Source: Pholis gunnellus (taxonomy: Eukaryota; Chordata; Actinopteri; Perciformes; Pholidae). Taken from it: a DNA stretch of 64,000 nt. Below the pieces are notes generated by a model that was not told where the DNA came from, made no database searches, and was given only the letters and a program-made list of their open reading frames with translations. The position numbers and the translations under genes were made by a program. The DNA is taken from assembly GCA_910591455.2 (NCBI GenBank), contig OU342816.1:3953476-4017475 (forward strand), in the 5' to 3' direction. Shown piece by piece: positions 33,455 through 45,529 of the stretch. Position 1 is the first letter of the stretch. Each line of letters begins with the position of its first letter.

Positions 33455-33850
33455 GATGTAACAGTGCTCAGATATAATGCTCTGTAATTCATAGATATGA
33501 AAGCAAATTGTATGTAAACCACTTGATCATGAACCAGGAAGTTTAACAAATCACACAAGGTGGTGTGAAGGGACGTGGATGGTTTAACAAAAACTGTTCG
33601 AGACCAACGTCAATGTTGATTTATTCGTCACTTAACTTCTCCTGTAGTTATTTTAACTTAAACCACCATCTTTTCCTAAACTACTGCCTGAACATAACTA
33701 AGTTGTTTCCATTGAAGAGGGAAGTTTATTTTGAAAAGACTGCATGTAACGAGCGGACATTGACACGCTGCTGGACATGAACAAACTTCTTGTGAGCTAT
33801 CATAAGAACCGCTCCATGAGGATACGTTGCTTGGATTGTGTTACTAAATA
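33455..33850 (-). repeat. Interspersed repeat family 2, copy K (inverted)
   Basis: A near full-length reversed copy with gctctgtaattcatagatat, tttattcgtcacttaacttc, cataactaagttgtttccat, cggacattgacacgctgctg and catgaggatacgttg. Confidence 0.8.
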
Positions 33851-34025
33851 ATCCTTGTTTTCCTCTTCCTCAGTCCGTCAAGAAGACTTTCACTTTTTTT
33901 CATAATTATGTCAAATATTTGCAATGCTAAGACCTCCGCTCCTCACTGAAGAGTGGCGTTTGTTTTTTAATTTTCCCCCTCAAAGCCTTCCACACAAACC
34001 CCGTCCCTGTTTTCCTCCTGCCATC

Positions 34026-34053
34026 TCTCCTCCTCCTCCTCCTCCTCCTCCTC
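34026..34053. repeat. (CTC)n trinucleotide repeat
   Basis: About nine CTC/TCC units in a pyrimidine-rich stretch. Confidence 0.9.
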
Positions 34054-34204
34054 TAGCTGAGTTAAGAGAGACCTCCTCTCCAATTGAATCAAGCCTGTTT
34101 TCTTCGCAGCGGCCTGTGAGTCGGAGCCCAGGGAAAACAAACCCCCAGAATATAAAAAAAAAAAACTCATCTTTGAAACCGTCCCCAGATCCGTGCGAGC
34201 CTTT

Positions 34205-34430
34205 CAAGTGCGCCATCTAGATTCATTTACTTCCCCTTTCATGTGAGAAATTTGGATTCATCATTGCAATTAGCTGCGGCGTGTCCCGACCAATTATTCC
34301 ATTAAATTAACGACTCTTCCGAGATAATAAGGGCTGTAATTGATTTTCTTCTGGGTAGCCAGGCGGCTTCCTCTGCAGCTCTACACCTCATTTAAAGGGC
34401 TTTCCTACCATCTTGCCCTCATTAGCGCTT
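34205..34430. promoter_or_regulatory. Candidate conserved non-coding element
   Basis: A unique block with catcattgcaattagctgcgg, gaccaattattccattaaat and ggctgtaattgattttcttc. It has several ATTA/CAATTA motifs and no repeat. Confidence 0.3.
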
Positions 34431-34478
34431 CAGCGTAGAGTGTGTGTGTGTCTGACAAGTGCTTCGTCTTCTTACCGC

Positions 34479-34505
34479 CACACACACACACACACACACA
34501 CACAC
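34479..34505. repeat. (CA)n microsatellite
   Basis: A perfect CA run of about 27 bp. Confidence 0.95.
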
Positions 34506-34861
34506 GGCAAATCAACATCCAAGCTGTGTAAAGTAATTTGTCAAACATTGCCTTTAATGGGATACACGGAGGGATCTGTGACACAAATGGGCGTTTGTTC
34601 CTCCCTTTGTTGTTCCCTGTTCCCTCTTCATGCCCACCACCACTGTGCTGCCAGAGACGCTCTTCTTACTCTCTTACTTGCTATGAAATAGGAGAGCAGC
34701 AAGAGAGAAATTTAAAAAAGAAAGTGTTAAGGAAGCGTAGGACGGGGTAGATGGGTGGTTGGTGCTGGTGGTGGTGTTGAAGGTGGTGGAGGGGTTAAAT
34801 GAATGATTCATTAGGGCCCACAGAGAGAGGGAGAAAGAGAGAGAGAGCGTGGAGGAGAGAC

Positions 34862-34900
34862 AGGAGGAGGAGGAGGAGGAGGAGGAGGAGGAGGAGGAGG
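34862..34900. repeat. (AGG)n trinucleotide repeat
   Basis: About thirteen AGG units; the resulting poly-Glu or poly-Pro ORFs are artefacts. Confidence 0.95.
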
Positions 34901-35019
34901 TTGTTCAAAGGCTAACGCCGTTGATTTTTCTGGCCCATCCACAGAAGCAGGAGGTCGGTCGCGGGGAGCCCAGGGGAGCCCGTCTCCAGTGGAGAGACGG
35001 GCGTTCGGTTTGCTATAGA

Positions 35020-35021
35020 CC

Positions 35022-35052
<31 letters not shown>

Positions 35053-35054
35053 AC
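35020..35054. repeat. Poly-C tract followed by (AC)n
   Basis: About 19 cytosines run directly into an AC repeat. Confidence 0.95.
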
Positions 35055-35369
35055 CACCACCACTACCTCCTGCCTGCCCCCAGGCTGATAGGGTTGGCCT
35101 CCAGATCTCTCTAATGAAGCCCCTGGCCTCTTCACTGCAGGCTGGGCTGCAAAAAATGTCAAGTTATGAAAATGCTTTTAAAATCAGGTTTAGCTCACTG
35201 AATCTCTCTCTGCAGGTGTGTCTTTGTGTCTTTCTATTGTTTCTCTGAAACACTTCTTCTCTGACCTCTTTTTGGTTTTTGATTTGGGCGGATTATTAGA
35301 CATTGGGCCCCTGAGATGCAAAAGGCTCCAACACCTCTCCGATATAGGAGCAGGACACTCAGACTTCAT

Positions 35370-35800
35370 CGATTTTTAGATTCTTTTTGTTGCTGTTTTG
35401 TGCCTCTTTGTAGTCACTTGGCTTCTTACTGTGGTTGTTTTCCCTTGTTTAATAGTCACCGTGAGTCTCTTTGTAGTTGTTTTGTCGCTCTTTGTTGTTG
35501 CTTTAGTCTCTTTGTAGTTGTTTTGTATCTCTTTGTAGTTGTTTTATATTTCATTGCAATCATTTTGTCTCTTTGTAGCTGTTTTGTGACTCTTTGAAGT
35601 GATTCTGTCTTTTAGTGTGGTTGTTTTCCCACAGCTTCAGACTTTTTGCAGTTGTTTGTTTTGTCTGAGGTGGTTCTGCCTCTTTTTGTAGTCATTTTGT
35701 CTCTTTGTGTTGTTGTTTTCCCTCTTCATAGTTGCTGTTAGTCTCTCTGTAGTTGTTTTATGTTTCTTTGTGTTCATTTTGAGTCTCTGGTTGGTACGTG
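35370..35800 (-). repeat. Degenerate 'caaagagacacaaaacgac' minisatellite, locus 4 (inverted)
   Basis: The longest locus, read as the complement: gtctctttgtagttgttttg units repeat about every 22-26 bp with substitutions. The plus-strand ORF rich in FVVVLYLFVVVL is a by-product. Confidence 0.75.
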
Positions 35801-35859
35801 TCCTTTTGAGTGACATCTCGAAGGTGAAGGTCAGGGGGTCCCCTGACACTTTAGGCCCC

Positions 35860-36745
35860 TGAGCCTGTACACGGTACTCCCGTAATCGATTCATGGTTAA
35901 TGACCCCCTAAAGATGGAGTCAGCGATTCTAAATCGAATACACTTTTTTCAGTGAATACCGTATCTCCTCTCTGTCCGTTCTGTGCTTTGTGCTGAAAAC
36001 AAACCACTTAAGACCTCTCATCTCAGATCGTAGATGTCTGTGAATTGTGGGGTCAAGAGGTCGATGTGTTTCACTTAAAAACGAAAAGAACAAAAACAAA
36101 GAAGTCTAGAAACACAATGTGAGTTTGTCTTCTTTCCTATCACGTTTTTTTAACAGCCACATGTGTCATCTGACATTTATTCATAAAGCCCAACGACACA
36201 AGTTCACTCACATGTGCACCTGGATAAAACTACAGTCTGACACAGCTTTGCATTATTCATTTTTATTTTAGAAACGTGTTGATTCAACTCGATGGTCAAT
36301 GTGAATGCTGTAACTTGTGGTGCTGTTGACTTTTATTGTTTAATTATGATACGTTTATATAATATTTAGCCTTCCCTCACTTATTTAAATGAGTTGAACC
36401 AAACATTAGGATGGAAGTAAAGTTCATACAATTCATACAAACCAACTGTAACTTCCTGTTTCCTTCTAGTGTTTGAAGAAAACAACAATGTTATTCTTAA
36501 ACTCTGTCTCCGTCTGATCAGTGTTTGAGTTTCATGCCACATGCTGCTGGTGGATTGTGGGTAAATGCTGACGAGCTTGAACTCAAAGAGGTAAACGATT
36601 TCATGATCAAATCGCTGTTTTTTTATTCTACCCTCACTTTTTGCAGCGTTTGAATCTTCATCCTCACCTTCATCTCTTCATCCCTCCCTCCACCGTCTTT
36701 CCAGCAATGCTCCGCTCTCCTTCCCGCTGAGTCCCTCTGAGGAGC
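35860..36745. other. Non-coding unique sequence
   Basis: This AT-rich sequence has no recognisable gene, repeat family or RNA. Confidence 0.4.
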
Positions 36746-36748
36746 TGA

Positions 36749-36782
36749 ACACACACACACACACACAGACACACACACACAC
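36749..36782. repeat. (AC)n microsatellite
   Basis: An AC run with one AG interruption. Confidence 0.95.
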
Positions 36783-36834
36783 CCCTGTTCACCCACTGTC
36801 TTTGATTCCTGCATTCCTAAGCAACCAGCCACCA

Positions 36835-36965
36835 TCCAGGAGCCCTGAATCACCAACACACCACCCGGTTTATGCTAATTACATTTCCTCATTACAACCA
36901 GTCATTAATCCCATTAAGCCTCCTATTAATCAGAGCAGCATGAGATCACAGTTCTTTTTAAAGGT
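36835..36965. promoter_or_regulatory. Candidate conserved non-coding element
   Basis: A short unique block rich in homeodomain-type cores: gcta-attac, gtcattaatcccattaagc, ctattaatcagagcag. Conservation has not been tested. Confidence 0.25.
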
Positions 36966-37589
36966 GCAATTTGTAACGTGTGATTGTTTTACACATTGTG
37001 TTTGTCTGTGAGGCCTAAAAGCTACAATTTACATGAAATAAAAGATGCTTTGAGTGAATTTAGGAAGCTTTTCATCGGAATCGACTGAGATTTGTTTTTC
37101 ATACGTTATTTAACAGTGTGTAGTATGAATGTAAAAAGGGGTTAATAAAGGCGTATTTATCATATTTAAGGCTTTATTGTCCTTGATCAACATAAATTCA
37201 TCAATTAAAGGTGCGCATTCATTGGACTTGAGGCTCGTATTTGAACCAACTTTAGGATTGTAAAGCCTCAGTTATCCAAAAAGGTTTCACGTTTAGAACT
37301 TCATCCTTAAAGTCTAAAGTCAGAATCACAGCGTAATACTTACGTAATATCCGTACAGACTGAGGGGTATGTTTAAAATGTATAAATGCTTTGAAATGTT
37401 AGGTCTACAGTGTATTTACGTAAAATAACGTAAATACGGTGCGTCAAAAATGATGTGAGAATTCAGCTAGTTTGTGATGTGAAAGGGAATAAATCCTAAA
37501 TGATAAGTTCTGTACACAGGAATCAAAAACATTAATATTTTCTTATTCTCATTCTGGAAATAATAAAAACACAAGAAAATTACACCAAA

Positions 37590-38020
37590 TCTACGTGTGA
37601 AGCTATTTTCTTCAGCTTTGTGCTGCCGGCTGTTGTCCATTAATGGATGCTGGCATTGATGAAGTCTATTGACCGACTTAATATGCTATTGCATCAACTT
37701 TGCTTTAGTTAACGAGGGAGCGAGACGCACTTCTGCAGGCAAAAAATCTTCAAATCTTCCCTCTCATCCGTCTCTTTCTTTTTAGATTTTTCCCCTTATT
37801 GTAATTCCGCAAATGTTCAGATATCCTCGGGACAGAAAGTCTTAGAAAACCTCTGATAATGATTTCTCAAGCAATTTCCTTGCAGGGTTTTTAGCTCTCT
37901 TTCTCTCTTCTTTCCCTCCAAATGACTTCTGGGAGGCAGCCGAGCACCGCGGCGACTATAGATTAGCAGCTAAATTAAAAGTTGATTATTCCCTGGATAT
38001 CCCCTGGCTGGAAATATATT
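37590..38020. promoter_or_regulatory. Candidate conserved non-coding element
   Basis: A unique block with ttgtccattaatggatgctg, gaccgacttaatatgctatt, ctgataatgatttctcaagc and gactatagattagcagctaa. There are no repeats. TTAAT/ATTA cores are frequent. Confidence 0.3.
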
Positions 38021-38120
38021 TACACAGTGGCATTTAACTTTTAAAACAGCTTTCTGCGAGCGCAATAGCTTGAGGCCGGGTCTACAAGGACCGAGTGTGC
38101 ACGTGCATGCTTGTTACTGT

Positions 38121-38146
38121 ATGTGTGTGTGTGTGTGTGTGCGTGT
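38121..38146. repeat. (TG)n microsatellite
   Basis: A TG run of about 26 bp embedded between two candidate conserved blocks. Confidence 0.9.
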
Positions 38147-38149
38147 ACC

Positions 38150-38310
38150 AAAGCTAATTAAGCTAATCTAAACACTTTGAAAGGCCTTCTAATGAGGCTA
38201 ATTATGGCTGCGGCTCATCATTAGCGCTGGAGAGGCCTCGTTAAAGGAGGACACTGTGAGTCACATGACACAACATAATTGTGGCCAATGAGGCGCCGTC
38301 TTATTGAGTT
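38150..38310. promoter_or_regulatory. Candidate conserved non-coding element with ATTA cluster
   Basis: Contains caaagctaattaagctaatc, aatgaggctaattatggctg, ctcatcattagcgctggaga and a CCAAT (gtggccaatgaggcgccg). Four TAAT/ATTA cores fall within about 75 bp, a typical homeodomain-site cluster. No coding frame is present. Confidence 0.35.
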
Positions 38311-38319
38311 CTTTATGTC

Positions 38320-39000
38320 CATCTATCGGGTCTATCTTGGTCCGTCTGGCTGACTTAAAGTTAAGTTCTGGTTTTTAAACCCTTTTACATTCTACGCCAT
38401 CATAAATATGAAAGCAGACGAGTTAACGTTAAAACTAACAAATTAAAACTGTTACCAGAATCAAAACGTCTGGTTGTTTCACGTTCGGTTGGAGTCGATT
38501 GCGGACTAAAGTTCAACAGAACTGGTGACTTTCAACCCGGTAAACGGTTGAAAACACAGATGAGTGTGTATTTAAAATTGCTTCCATTCTAACGAAAGGC
38601 ACCAGATCAAATTGAACCAAAGGGGTCCAATTAGGGCCACAAACGGACGTGAAGACAGACTCGCTTCGTTCAGCCTGTTGTGGTTCTGGCTGGATGTCAT
38701 TTATGGAGGAAAATCATCTTTCAAACTCACTATTCATATTTGTGAATCAATGTTTTGCAGTTCAAATAAGGAAAACTTGGCCTTAGTAAGCTTTTAAGAC
38801 ATTTTAGTGAGAATTGCAAGTGACAAATAATTTTCTTATGCTTTCAAAGACCCAACGAAATGTTCTAATCGTGGCTTTCAGGAGGTCTGAAGTATCAATC
38901 AAGGGGTCCCCGTATTTCACACACTGGTTACAGGTCTTTTTTATCACTCCCCTTGATTGTGATGGGGCCTCTGGTGCTGAGGGTGGGTATCTCTAAGGTC
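38320..39000. other. Non-coding unique sequence
   Basis: No gene or known repeat is seen; short plus-strand frames here lack any family resemblance. Confidence 0.4.
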
Positions 39001-39003
39001 TTG

Positions 39004-39310
39004 TTCAGACTTTCAGCCCAAATATGTTTTTTTTTGGTAAATCCAGATTAGACTTAGAAAGTCCGAGCAGGAATCAAACCACATTTGGAGAAGCTTTGAG
39101 GTGATCTTTACAGACCCTGTTTTTCTGGAGGACGAAGTGATGCTTCCACGTTGGAAAGCTAGCCTGCGTCACCATCGCAGCTACGTTGTTACTGACGTCT
39201 ATGTTGTTGCGACAGCAACCCACGCAGATAGGTTAGTGATGTCTGAACACACAACAGTCCGTCTGAAAGATCTGATTCGAGAAACAAATGTGATCAGCCT
39301 GCAGTCTGAA
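39004..39310. mobile_element. Possible non-autonomous DNA transposon
   Basis: The left end reads ttcagactttcagcc. The right end (39296-39310, cagcctgcagtctgaa) is an imperfect inverted repeat of it. Between them lies about 307 bp without coding capacity. The pattern of 'gttcagact ... agtctgaac' ends is familiar from short hAT-like elements in fish. Target-site duplication is not obvious to me. Confidence 0.45.
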
Positions 39311-39319
39311 TGGAGCTAA

Positions 39320-40955
39320 CCACACAAAAAGATACTGCTGGAGGAAATGAACAAATCCTTTGTTGTGATTTGACTGAACTGTACAAAGTCCTGACTTTTG
39401 TCTCAAAGTCTTTTGCCCTCTTTGGACGTCCCGGATAGGTGACTGCAATCATCTCGGAAGTCGTACAGTTGTGTCAAACTTTACCTCCATCGATCCGATC
39501 CGATACCTCACTCCGTCCCACTTTGCCGTGTGTTTAAATGTGATGTGTGCATGTACAGTAGAGTGCACTGAGTGGACACCGGGCCGGCCAGAGGCAGAAA
39601 AACAAGGGGCCCCTCCATTCATAATTCACTAGGTGGAAGAGTACTGTAAGAGTGTTGGTGGGGGAGAGAGAGAGAGAAAAGGAGGCAGGCAGGTCCATTA
39701 ATGGAGTAATCTGGTCCTGAGTGGTGGGGGAGTAAAAACATCTTACCTCCAGGTTTGATGGGGTTTTGTTCATGTTCTTTCTTCTTCTTTTCACTGCGGC
39801 TGAAAGTTAACGTGCACGTTCGGGGGTTTGGAGTGAGCTTAATGACCCCTTAGCCCCCGAAAACATGTTAAAAACATATATGCTGCCAAAATACATGAAC
39901 GTCTGGGAAACATAAGTCACTTAGTCACGCAGGTAGTTTTGGTTTTACCGGCTCAGGTTTTGAGATATTTGTCCAATATTTCTTCTCAGTACAAACACAT
40001 TAAAAGGTTTGTGGTGTTTTTCAAAATAAAACAGCAAATCCTGTTACTGTGTAAAATACAAATTTATGTTTGTGTGTTTGTGTTCGTGACAATTCTGCAT
40101 GTTCAACACATCGTATGGAGAACCATCATGTAAACTGAGAAGCATTCATGTGTTGCTGTCCCAAACTGAAATGAGTCTGCAGCTGTCCCACCGGGACGGA
40201 CGGAGACAAGAGCGAGATCTGCCATCATCTGCAGTGTCCACTGAAGTGTGTGTCTGTGACTGTTTTGTTGCTTTTTCACTACATATGTGGCCGTTCTGTC
40301 CACGAATGAGACGAGTCTGTGGGGACGTTCAGCACAGTATCCATGCATGTGTGTGTGTGTTTTCAGCTTTAACCTCTTTAGAGAATCTATATTCCACTTC
40401 ACTCTCGTTTCCTCCACGAACCAAAACTCAATCAGTGCTGAAAGTTTAAACAGCAACTTGACCGTCGTGGGCTGAAGTCAAAATGCCAACACTGGGAAAA
40501 GAAAACGCCGTAAACATATTGATGTGATGATAGGTGCATTCATATTTAATATTTACAACAAAACACAGACTAAACTAGAGGCTGCACAGTCCTCCAACTT
40601 CATTATTATTTTAATAACATCAAATGTTTACAATCCTTTGGAAGGATTCGGATCAGTGGAGGAAACAGATACACAGTCTGGCATACATGTCTCTGAGTTG
40701 ATTTATTGTCAAGTGCACTATTTAACGAGAAATTATTGTTATTATTATTTATTTATTATTAGTCACATTTTACCGATATCATTACTGCTTTTTTATCATT
40801 GTTATTCTATTAAATCCACAGCTGCTGTTATTATTCGTAGTCGTAATTCTTCCATCATGATTCTACTTACTACTCGCATTATATGAATTATTTATGTCAC
40901 ATGCATTGAATGTGTTGTAACTCTGTTATGTTTTTCATTCCGTACACATCAAATA
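39320..40955. other. Non-coding sequence without recognised genes
   Basis: AT-rich, with an ATT-rich run at about 40735-40780. The plus and minus frames of 110-120 codons in 40100-40890 show no domain and overlap each other on opposite strands. Confidence 0.45.
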
Positions 40956-40957
40956 TC

Positions 40958-41105
40958 GATCACACGTCTGTCCATCCTGGTAGAGGATCCCTGTATGTGA
41001 GGGTCCTGGGACAGACGATGTTGTATGTGTACAGATTGTAAAGCTCTCTGAGGCAAATTTGTGATTTTGGGCTACACAAAATAAATTGAATTATATTGAA
41101 TTAAA
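40958..41105 (+). repeat. 3' end of a LINE-type or related fish retroposon
   Basis: Contains cacacgtctgtccatcctgg, gtatgtgagggtcctgggac, acagattgtaaagctctctg and gattttgggctacacaaaat, ending in an attgaatt repeat tail. This is a tail familiar from percomorph genomes. The copy looks internally deleted after 'ggatccc'. Family naming is from memory. Confidence 0.65.
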
Positions 41106-41239
41106 GACAGGGAAAGTTAGAGACAAGCTGTCGAAGAAACGGAACATCTGAACATGCAAAAATGTTCCGGAGAAGTTGGTGGAGACCAAAAGAGAGCGAA
41201 AAGGAGGTTAAATATTGGATTTAAATGTGTCATCCATGA

Positions 41240-41405
41240 AACACCCATCATAGGCAACAAAACCAACCGTTTGGTTTAGGCCACAAAACCATGAAAAGTT
41301 TGGTTGTTTTGTGACTATTTCTCAAACTGCCATGATACCGGGCTGAACAAACAGATAAACAACCAGGAACAAGAAACACTGAACCAAAAAGAAATCACCT
41401 AAAAG
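41240..41405. repeat. Interspersed repeat family 2, fragment L
   Basis: It contains taggcaacaaaaccaaccgt and ggtttaggccacaaaac, the central motif of the family; the rest is eroded. Confidence 0.45.
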
Positions 41406-41585
41406 TCGTAACATTGTAGTTTGAGGAAATAGAGAATCTTCCTCATCCATTATTTGTTTGGGGACGGTTCTGCCCTTCACAAGGGGGCGCTAGTCTGCTA
41501 CTGCCCTTCATTCATCTTCTATTTCAAGACGTTTCTAACAGTCTCTGTCGGTCCAAAAGTGTGTTTTCTTGTGTGATACACAACA

Positions 41586-41608
41586 ACACACACACACACA
41601 CACACACG
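41586..41608. repeat. (CA)n microsatellite
   Basis: A CA run of about 23 bp. Confidence 0.9.
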
Positions 41609-41739
41609 AGTGCATGTAGCTCTCAGTCTCAGGCACACAGGGAGTCCCAGCCTCCTCATTGATTCTCGCTCACTGACTGTCCCACCGGCCTTGTCCTTTA
41701 AAACACGGCCGTTAGGAAATTCACTGACGTGTGTGAATC

Positions 41740-41766
41740 TGTGTGTGTGTGTGTGTGTGTGTGTGT
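41740..41766. repeat. (TG)n microsatellite
   Basis: A TG run of about 27 bp, with a second shorter one at 41870-41887. Confidence 0.9.
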
Positions 41767-41899
41767 TCCCGAGCTCCTTCCTTACATCATCTGCATGGCT
41801 GGACTCGGAGCACTAACACTAACAGAGAGTCATGATTTCTGTTACCCAGGCAGCTCTGCAGGGAGAGAGGGTGTGTGTGTGTGTGTGGACTGAAGCAAA

Positions 41900-43790
41900 G
41901 ATCAGACCAGCTTGGTGCTTTGCTCAGAGGTTAAGGTCAAGAGTGTGTGTGTATGGGGTTGTGTGTTTTCTTTCTTCTCCTTCGCCTTCATCTTCGTCCC
42001 TCAACTCTGTTTCTTCTCTCTGTCATCATCCACACCTCCTCGTCTTCTCTGGAGAACTCCAGAGGATCCCACACGATGCTAAAGGTTAGGGTCAAGCAGC
42101 CAGGAAGAGCTACCGGGCTTTTTGAAGGCTTTTCATAGTGACCGAAGCAGAATTGCAATTTCCTGGACCGTCATGTGATGCCCCCGAAAAAATACTTTCC
42201 CCCATAGACTTACATGGGGAAAGAGACGTCTACCGACTGCCCATCATGTGACCTTTTCCTGTCTTTATACTTCCTCGTTCAAGTAGCTAATAATACAAAA
42301 TAATTGCATTGGGATAGTAATTACGTTGCATTATGAGTTACTTGAAAGCCACACAGATGCTGAAGGTTGCCTCTGTGCATCGGTATCAGACGCCGCCGGC
42401 CGGCTGATCAAACGTCTGTATTTGACGCGTTGGGAGAAAGAACGGATTGTCTCGTGTCAGCTTGACTTCCTCCATCGACCATGTGTTTTTTCTTCTCCGT
42501 TTCTTCGCCTCTATAACGCTCACAGTTCTGCCTCCTCCTTCTCCTCAGCCCCTCCTCTGTCAGCTCTCACCTGCCCTTCTCCTCCACCTCCAACCCCAGG
42601 AGGATGTTTCATGCTGGCCATGCTAGTTTTTTTACGTGCCATTGGCTTTGCCATGTTACAGTTCTGTCTGCCGCCTCCTGCATCATTTAACAGAAACCTC
42701 CCACAGCGGGCGGCAGACAGGTAGAAGAAGAAGAAAAAGAAGGAGGTGGAGATGATGGGGGGGAGGGTGAAGTGGGGCTGACGGAGGCTACGGGGATGAA
42801 GGCGAGATGGAGAAAATAACAAGAGTAGACAAAAGGAAAGTGGAGAGGAGAGGAACAGAAGGAGGACGCAGGAGGTTTAGAGACGAGAAACAAAAGGGGA
42901 GATGAGGAGAGGACACAAGTCTCATCCAAAGAAGAACTTTATCAAACTGTGCATACAGTTCAAATGATCATCTCTTTCTGTGATCATAAACCTTTATCCT
43001 AAAGTAGACGTCATTAGCTACACTTTTCTCCTCCAGCAGCAGCGATGCTTCACCTCTCTTTAGATGAGACAGAACAGAAAAGAGGCTGAAAGCTGAACAA
43101 TGACTCATCTGTAAATCTGTGTAAAGCTGCAGACTCAGCTGATCAGTTTTCTGTAAGTTCATCACCGTCAGCGACCGTGAGTCACAATGTTTTCACATTT
43201 TCATGTTGATTATAGTCAGTTTAACAACCTAACAATCACCATGTCGGTGGACGAGCCAATCGCCTCAGGGCGGCGAAATGTGGGCCAACTGTTACGAAAG
43301 GAAATGTCAGAGCAACCGATGTCTTCTGGCTCGCTAGGTTACGCATTCTGCTGACTAATGTGTCAATCACGCCGACCATCATTTGCATATGGATATTGTT
43401 GATACTGTTGGAACACCAGCGTTGGTTTTGTGTGTGGTACATTGGTGTTAGTGTGTTGTTTGTGTGTTATTTTACCGATGCACAAGTCAACCTTCACCGT
43501 GTGGATGAGACGCACTGAACCTCCTACTAACTACAATGTGAACACAGTGATTATTAATGTCTTCATAATGTAGTAGAGAGTGAAAGGGACAAACAAACTC
43601 AGGACATTCAACCATGAGAAAGCTCAAAGTGTTGTCGAGTTATTGTTAAGTCGCGTAGGTGATGTTTGTGACGTGTTTTCTGTACTTACTTTAACGTTGT
43701 TTTACATTCTTTACATCCTTAATTTAAGCCCAACCACGATATTTTTGTAATAATTAAGTGATTTTGTTGCCAAAACTTAAGCAACACTTT
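41900..43790. other. Non-coding sequence without recognised genes
   Basis: Includes pyrimidine-rich DNA at 41960-42060 and 42500-42600, purine-rich DNA at 42720-42910, and a possible repeat fragment at 42170-42260 (ccccatagacttacatgggg). The 100-130-codon frames here are by-products of these biased tracts. Confidence 0.45.
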
Positions 43791-43799
43791 AAACTGAAA

Positions 43800-44225
43800 G
43801 GAAGGAGAAACACACCTACTTCTAAACATTCTGAAGGACTTGGATATCAACAGATTACATATGTATCTATAACTGTTGGAGAAAGTGTTTGAAGGAATGA
43901 AAGAGGGAGGCTGAGTTCACACGGTCCAACAAGTCCTCCACCTCTGGAACACGCTGATAAAAACATCTTTTAGCTCCATTTAAACGTGATAAGCGACGTG
44001 TTCGTACATCGACCCGTCAAACACAGACGGGAACAAGCTCAACGTGGGATTCACTGGTGATGAGGATGAGGCATTGCGATCTTTTTATGATTATCGGAAT
44101 ATGAACAGCTGGATGTAAATGATATTAGTGGAATATTCATTTTTATTAGCCATGGAAGCAATTTATTAGGAACATTGTCTCTTTTAGGGCAAACAACTGA
44201 ATATTTGGTTCGTGTAAACTGGAGG
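43800..44225 (+). repeat. Two-copy interspersed element, copy 2
   Basis: It matches 21060-21450 in order: gaaggacttggatatcaaca, gtccaacaagtcctccacct, agcgacgtgttcgtacatcg, gtgggattcactggtgatga and tagccatggaagcaattt. The copies are clearly diverged, so insertion was not recent. Confidence 0.8.
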
Positions 44226-44420
44226 AAAGTTATGAACATTGTCCTCTATTTGCGTGATCATGAAGCCACGTTGTTTTAAGTGGAGAAGTCACATTTCACA
44301 CAGCTGCTCTCCGATTCATCCTCTTTGCTGCTGATCACCTAAATGTTTTAGGAAATGTTATTAATTCATCCAGCTTTCAGGCTTTTTTTGGGGTTGGTTT
44401 CTTCTTCCTCGCTGCCCACC

Positions 44421-44450
44421 GGGGGGGGGGGGGGGGGGGGGGTGTGTGTG
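44421..44450. repeat. Poly-G tract followed by (GT)n
   Basis: About 22 guanines, then four GT units. Confidence 0.95.
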
Positions 44451-44719
44451 ATGAAGTCCAGGCGGAGTGGATCTTTTTATACATCCCTCACACCTCCACA
44501 GCCCAGAGGAGGGTAAGTTATCCTGGCAGCCGGTCTTTAAGCATTTACACAGCCTCCCTCAGTCTGCAGCATCTCCTCATGAAGCTGCTAGATTACAGGA
44601 CGGACGAGGTCAGGCGGAGGGGAAGAGAGGCTGGAGGGGCATGCATGTGTCAATATGAAATGTGCATGAGCACATACATGCTGTGCATACTCTCATAAAT
44701 GTTAAAGCTGTGGACTCAT

Positions 44720-44742
44720 CCCCCCCCCCTCTCTCTCTCTCT
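44720..44742. repeat. Poly-C followed by (CT)n
   Basis: About ten cytosines leading into a CT run. Confidence 0.9.
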
Positions 44743-44749
44743 ATAACCG

Positions 44750-44990
44750 CCGTTTAAAGACGGGTGATGCCGTGTCTGGAGAATTTTTTTTTACAAACAC
44801 CAGCAGCACAGAGCAAAAAATAATCTCCCATAAAAACCAAAGAGCCGTCCAATGTGGAAGCGGTGGCAGAGATGGTTGCTGTTGCTAAATTATTCACAGC
44901 AGAATTTAATTTTCTCAGCTGCAAATTTCCGTCACATTAATGTTTCCCCCTCGTGGAGATATTTGTAAATATGTGATATTAAAAGAATTC
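44750..44990. promoter_or_regulatory. Candidate conserved non-coding element
   Basis: A unique block with ataaccgccgtttaaagacg, ccaaagagccgtccaatgtg, gttgctaaattattcacagc and cgtcacattaatgtttcccc. There are no repeats and no open frame. Confidence 0.3.
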
Positions 44991-45460
44991 AACACAGGGA
45001 TGTTTTTTTGTTTCTCTGTTCTCCTGCCTTCAAAAGCAACCGGAAGACTTCATCCTCACTCCATCGCTGTGCCGAATAGCGGAGGAGGAAAAAGCTTGAA
45101 TTAGCCTAAAAAATGACAAGGGAAGAGAGCGGAAACCGAAATAACCCAGAGGAGACACACTGAGAGGGAAAGTGAGACAGAAAAAGAAACAGAAGAATGA
45201 GTCACAGTGACACACGGAAGAGATAAACTGAAGAGGCGGAGAAATGTGCCACACCTGGCGAAAGGGTCAGCAAAGCACTCTGCACCCATAACCAGGTTAA
45301 TGGGTGGGTGAGGTGGGAGTGATGGGAGTGGAGGAGAGGGGGAGGTTGTTGTGGAGTGAGGAGAGTAAAGTAAAGTAGATGTGAAGGGGGGGAGGAGGAG
45401 GAATAGAGCGGAAAATGGGTTTTATTATTTTCTGTCTTCTCTCTGGATGTGTCCCCTTTC

Positions 45461-45487
45461 TTCCTCCTCCTCCTCCTCCTCCTCCTC
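45461..45487. repeat. (CTC)n trinucleotide repeat
   Basis: About nine CTC units. Confidence 0.9.
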
Positions 45488-45529
45488 GCCTGTTTTAATC
45501 TGACTAAATAGGATAACCTGCTCTTCATA

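Noticed and set aside
35316..35597. Hydrophobic plus-strand frame resembling a membrane protein
   Set aside because: The Phe/Val/Leu-rich pattern comes from the inverted gtctctttgtagttgttttg minisatellite.
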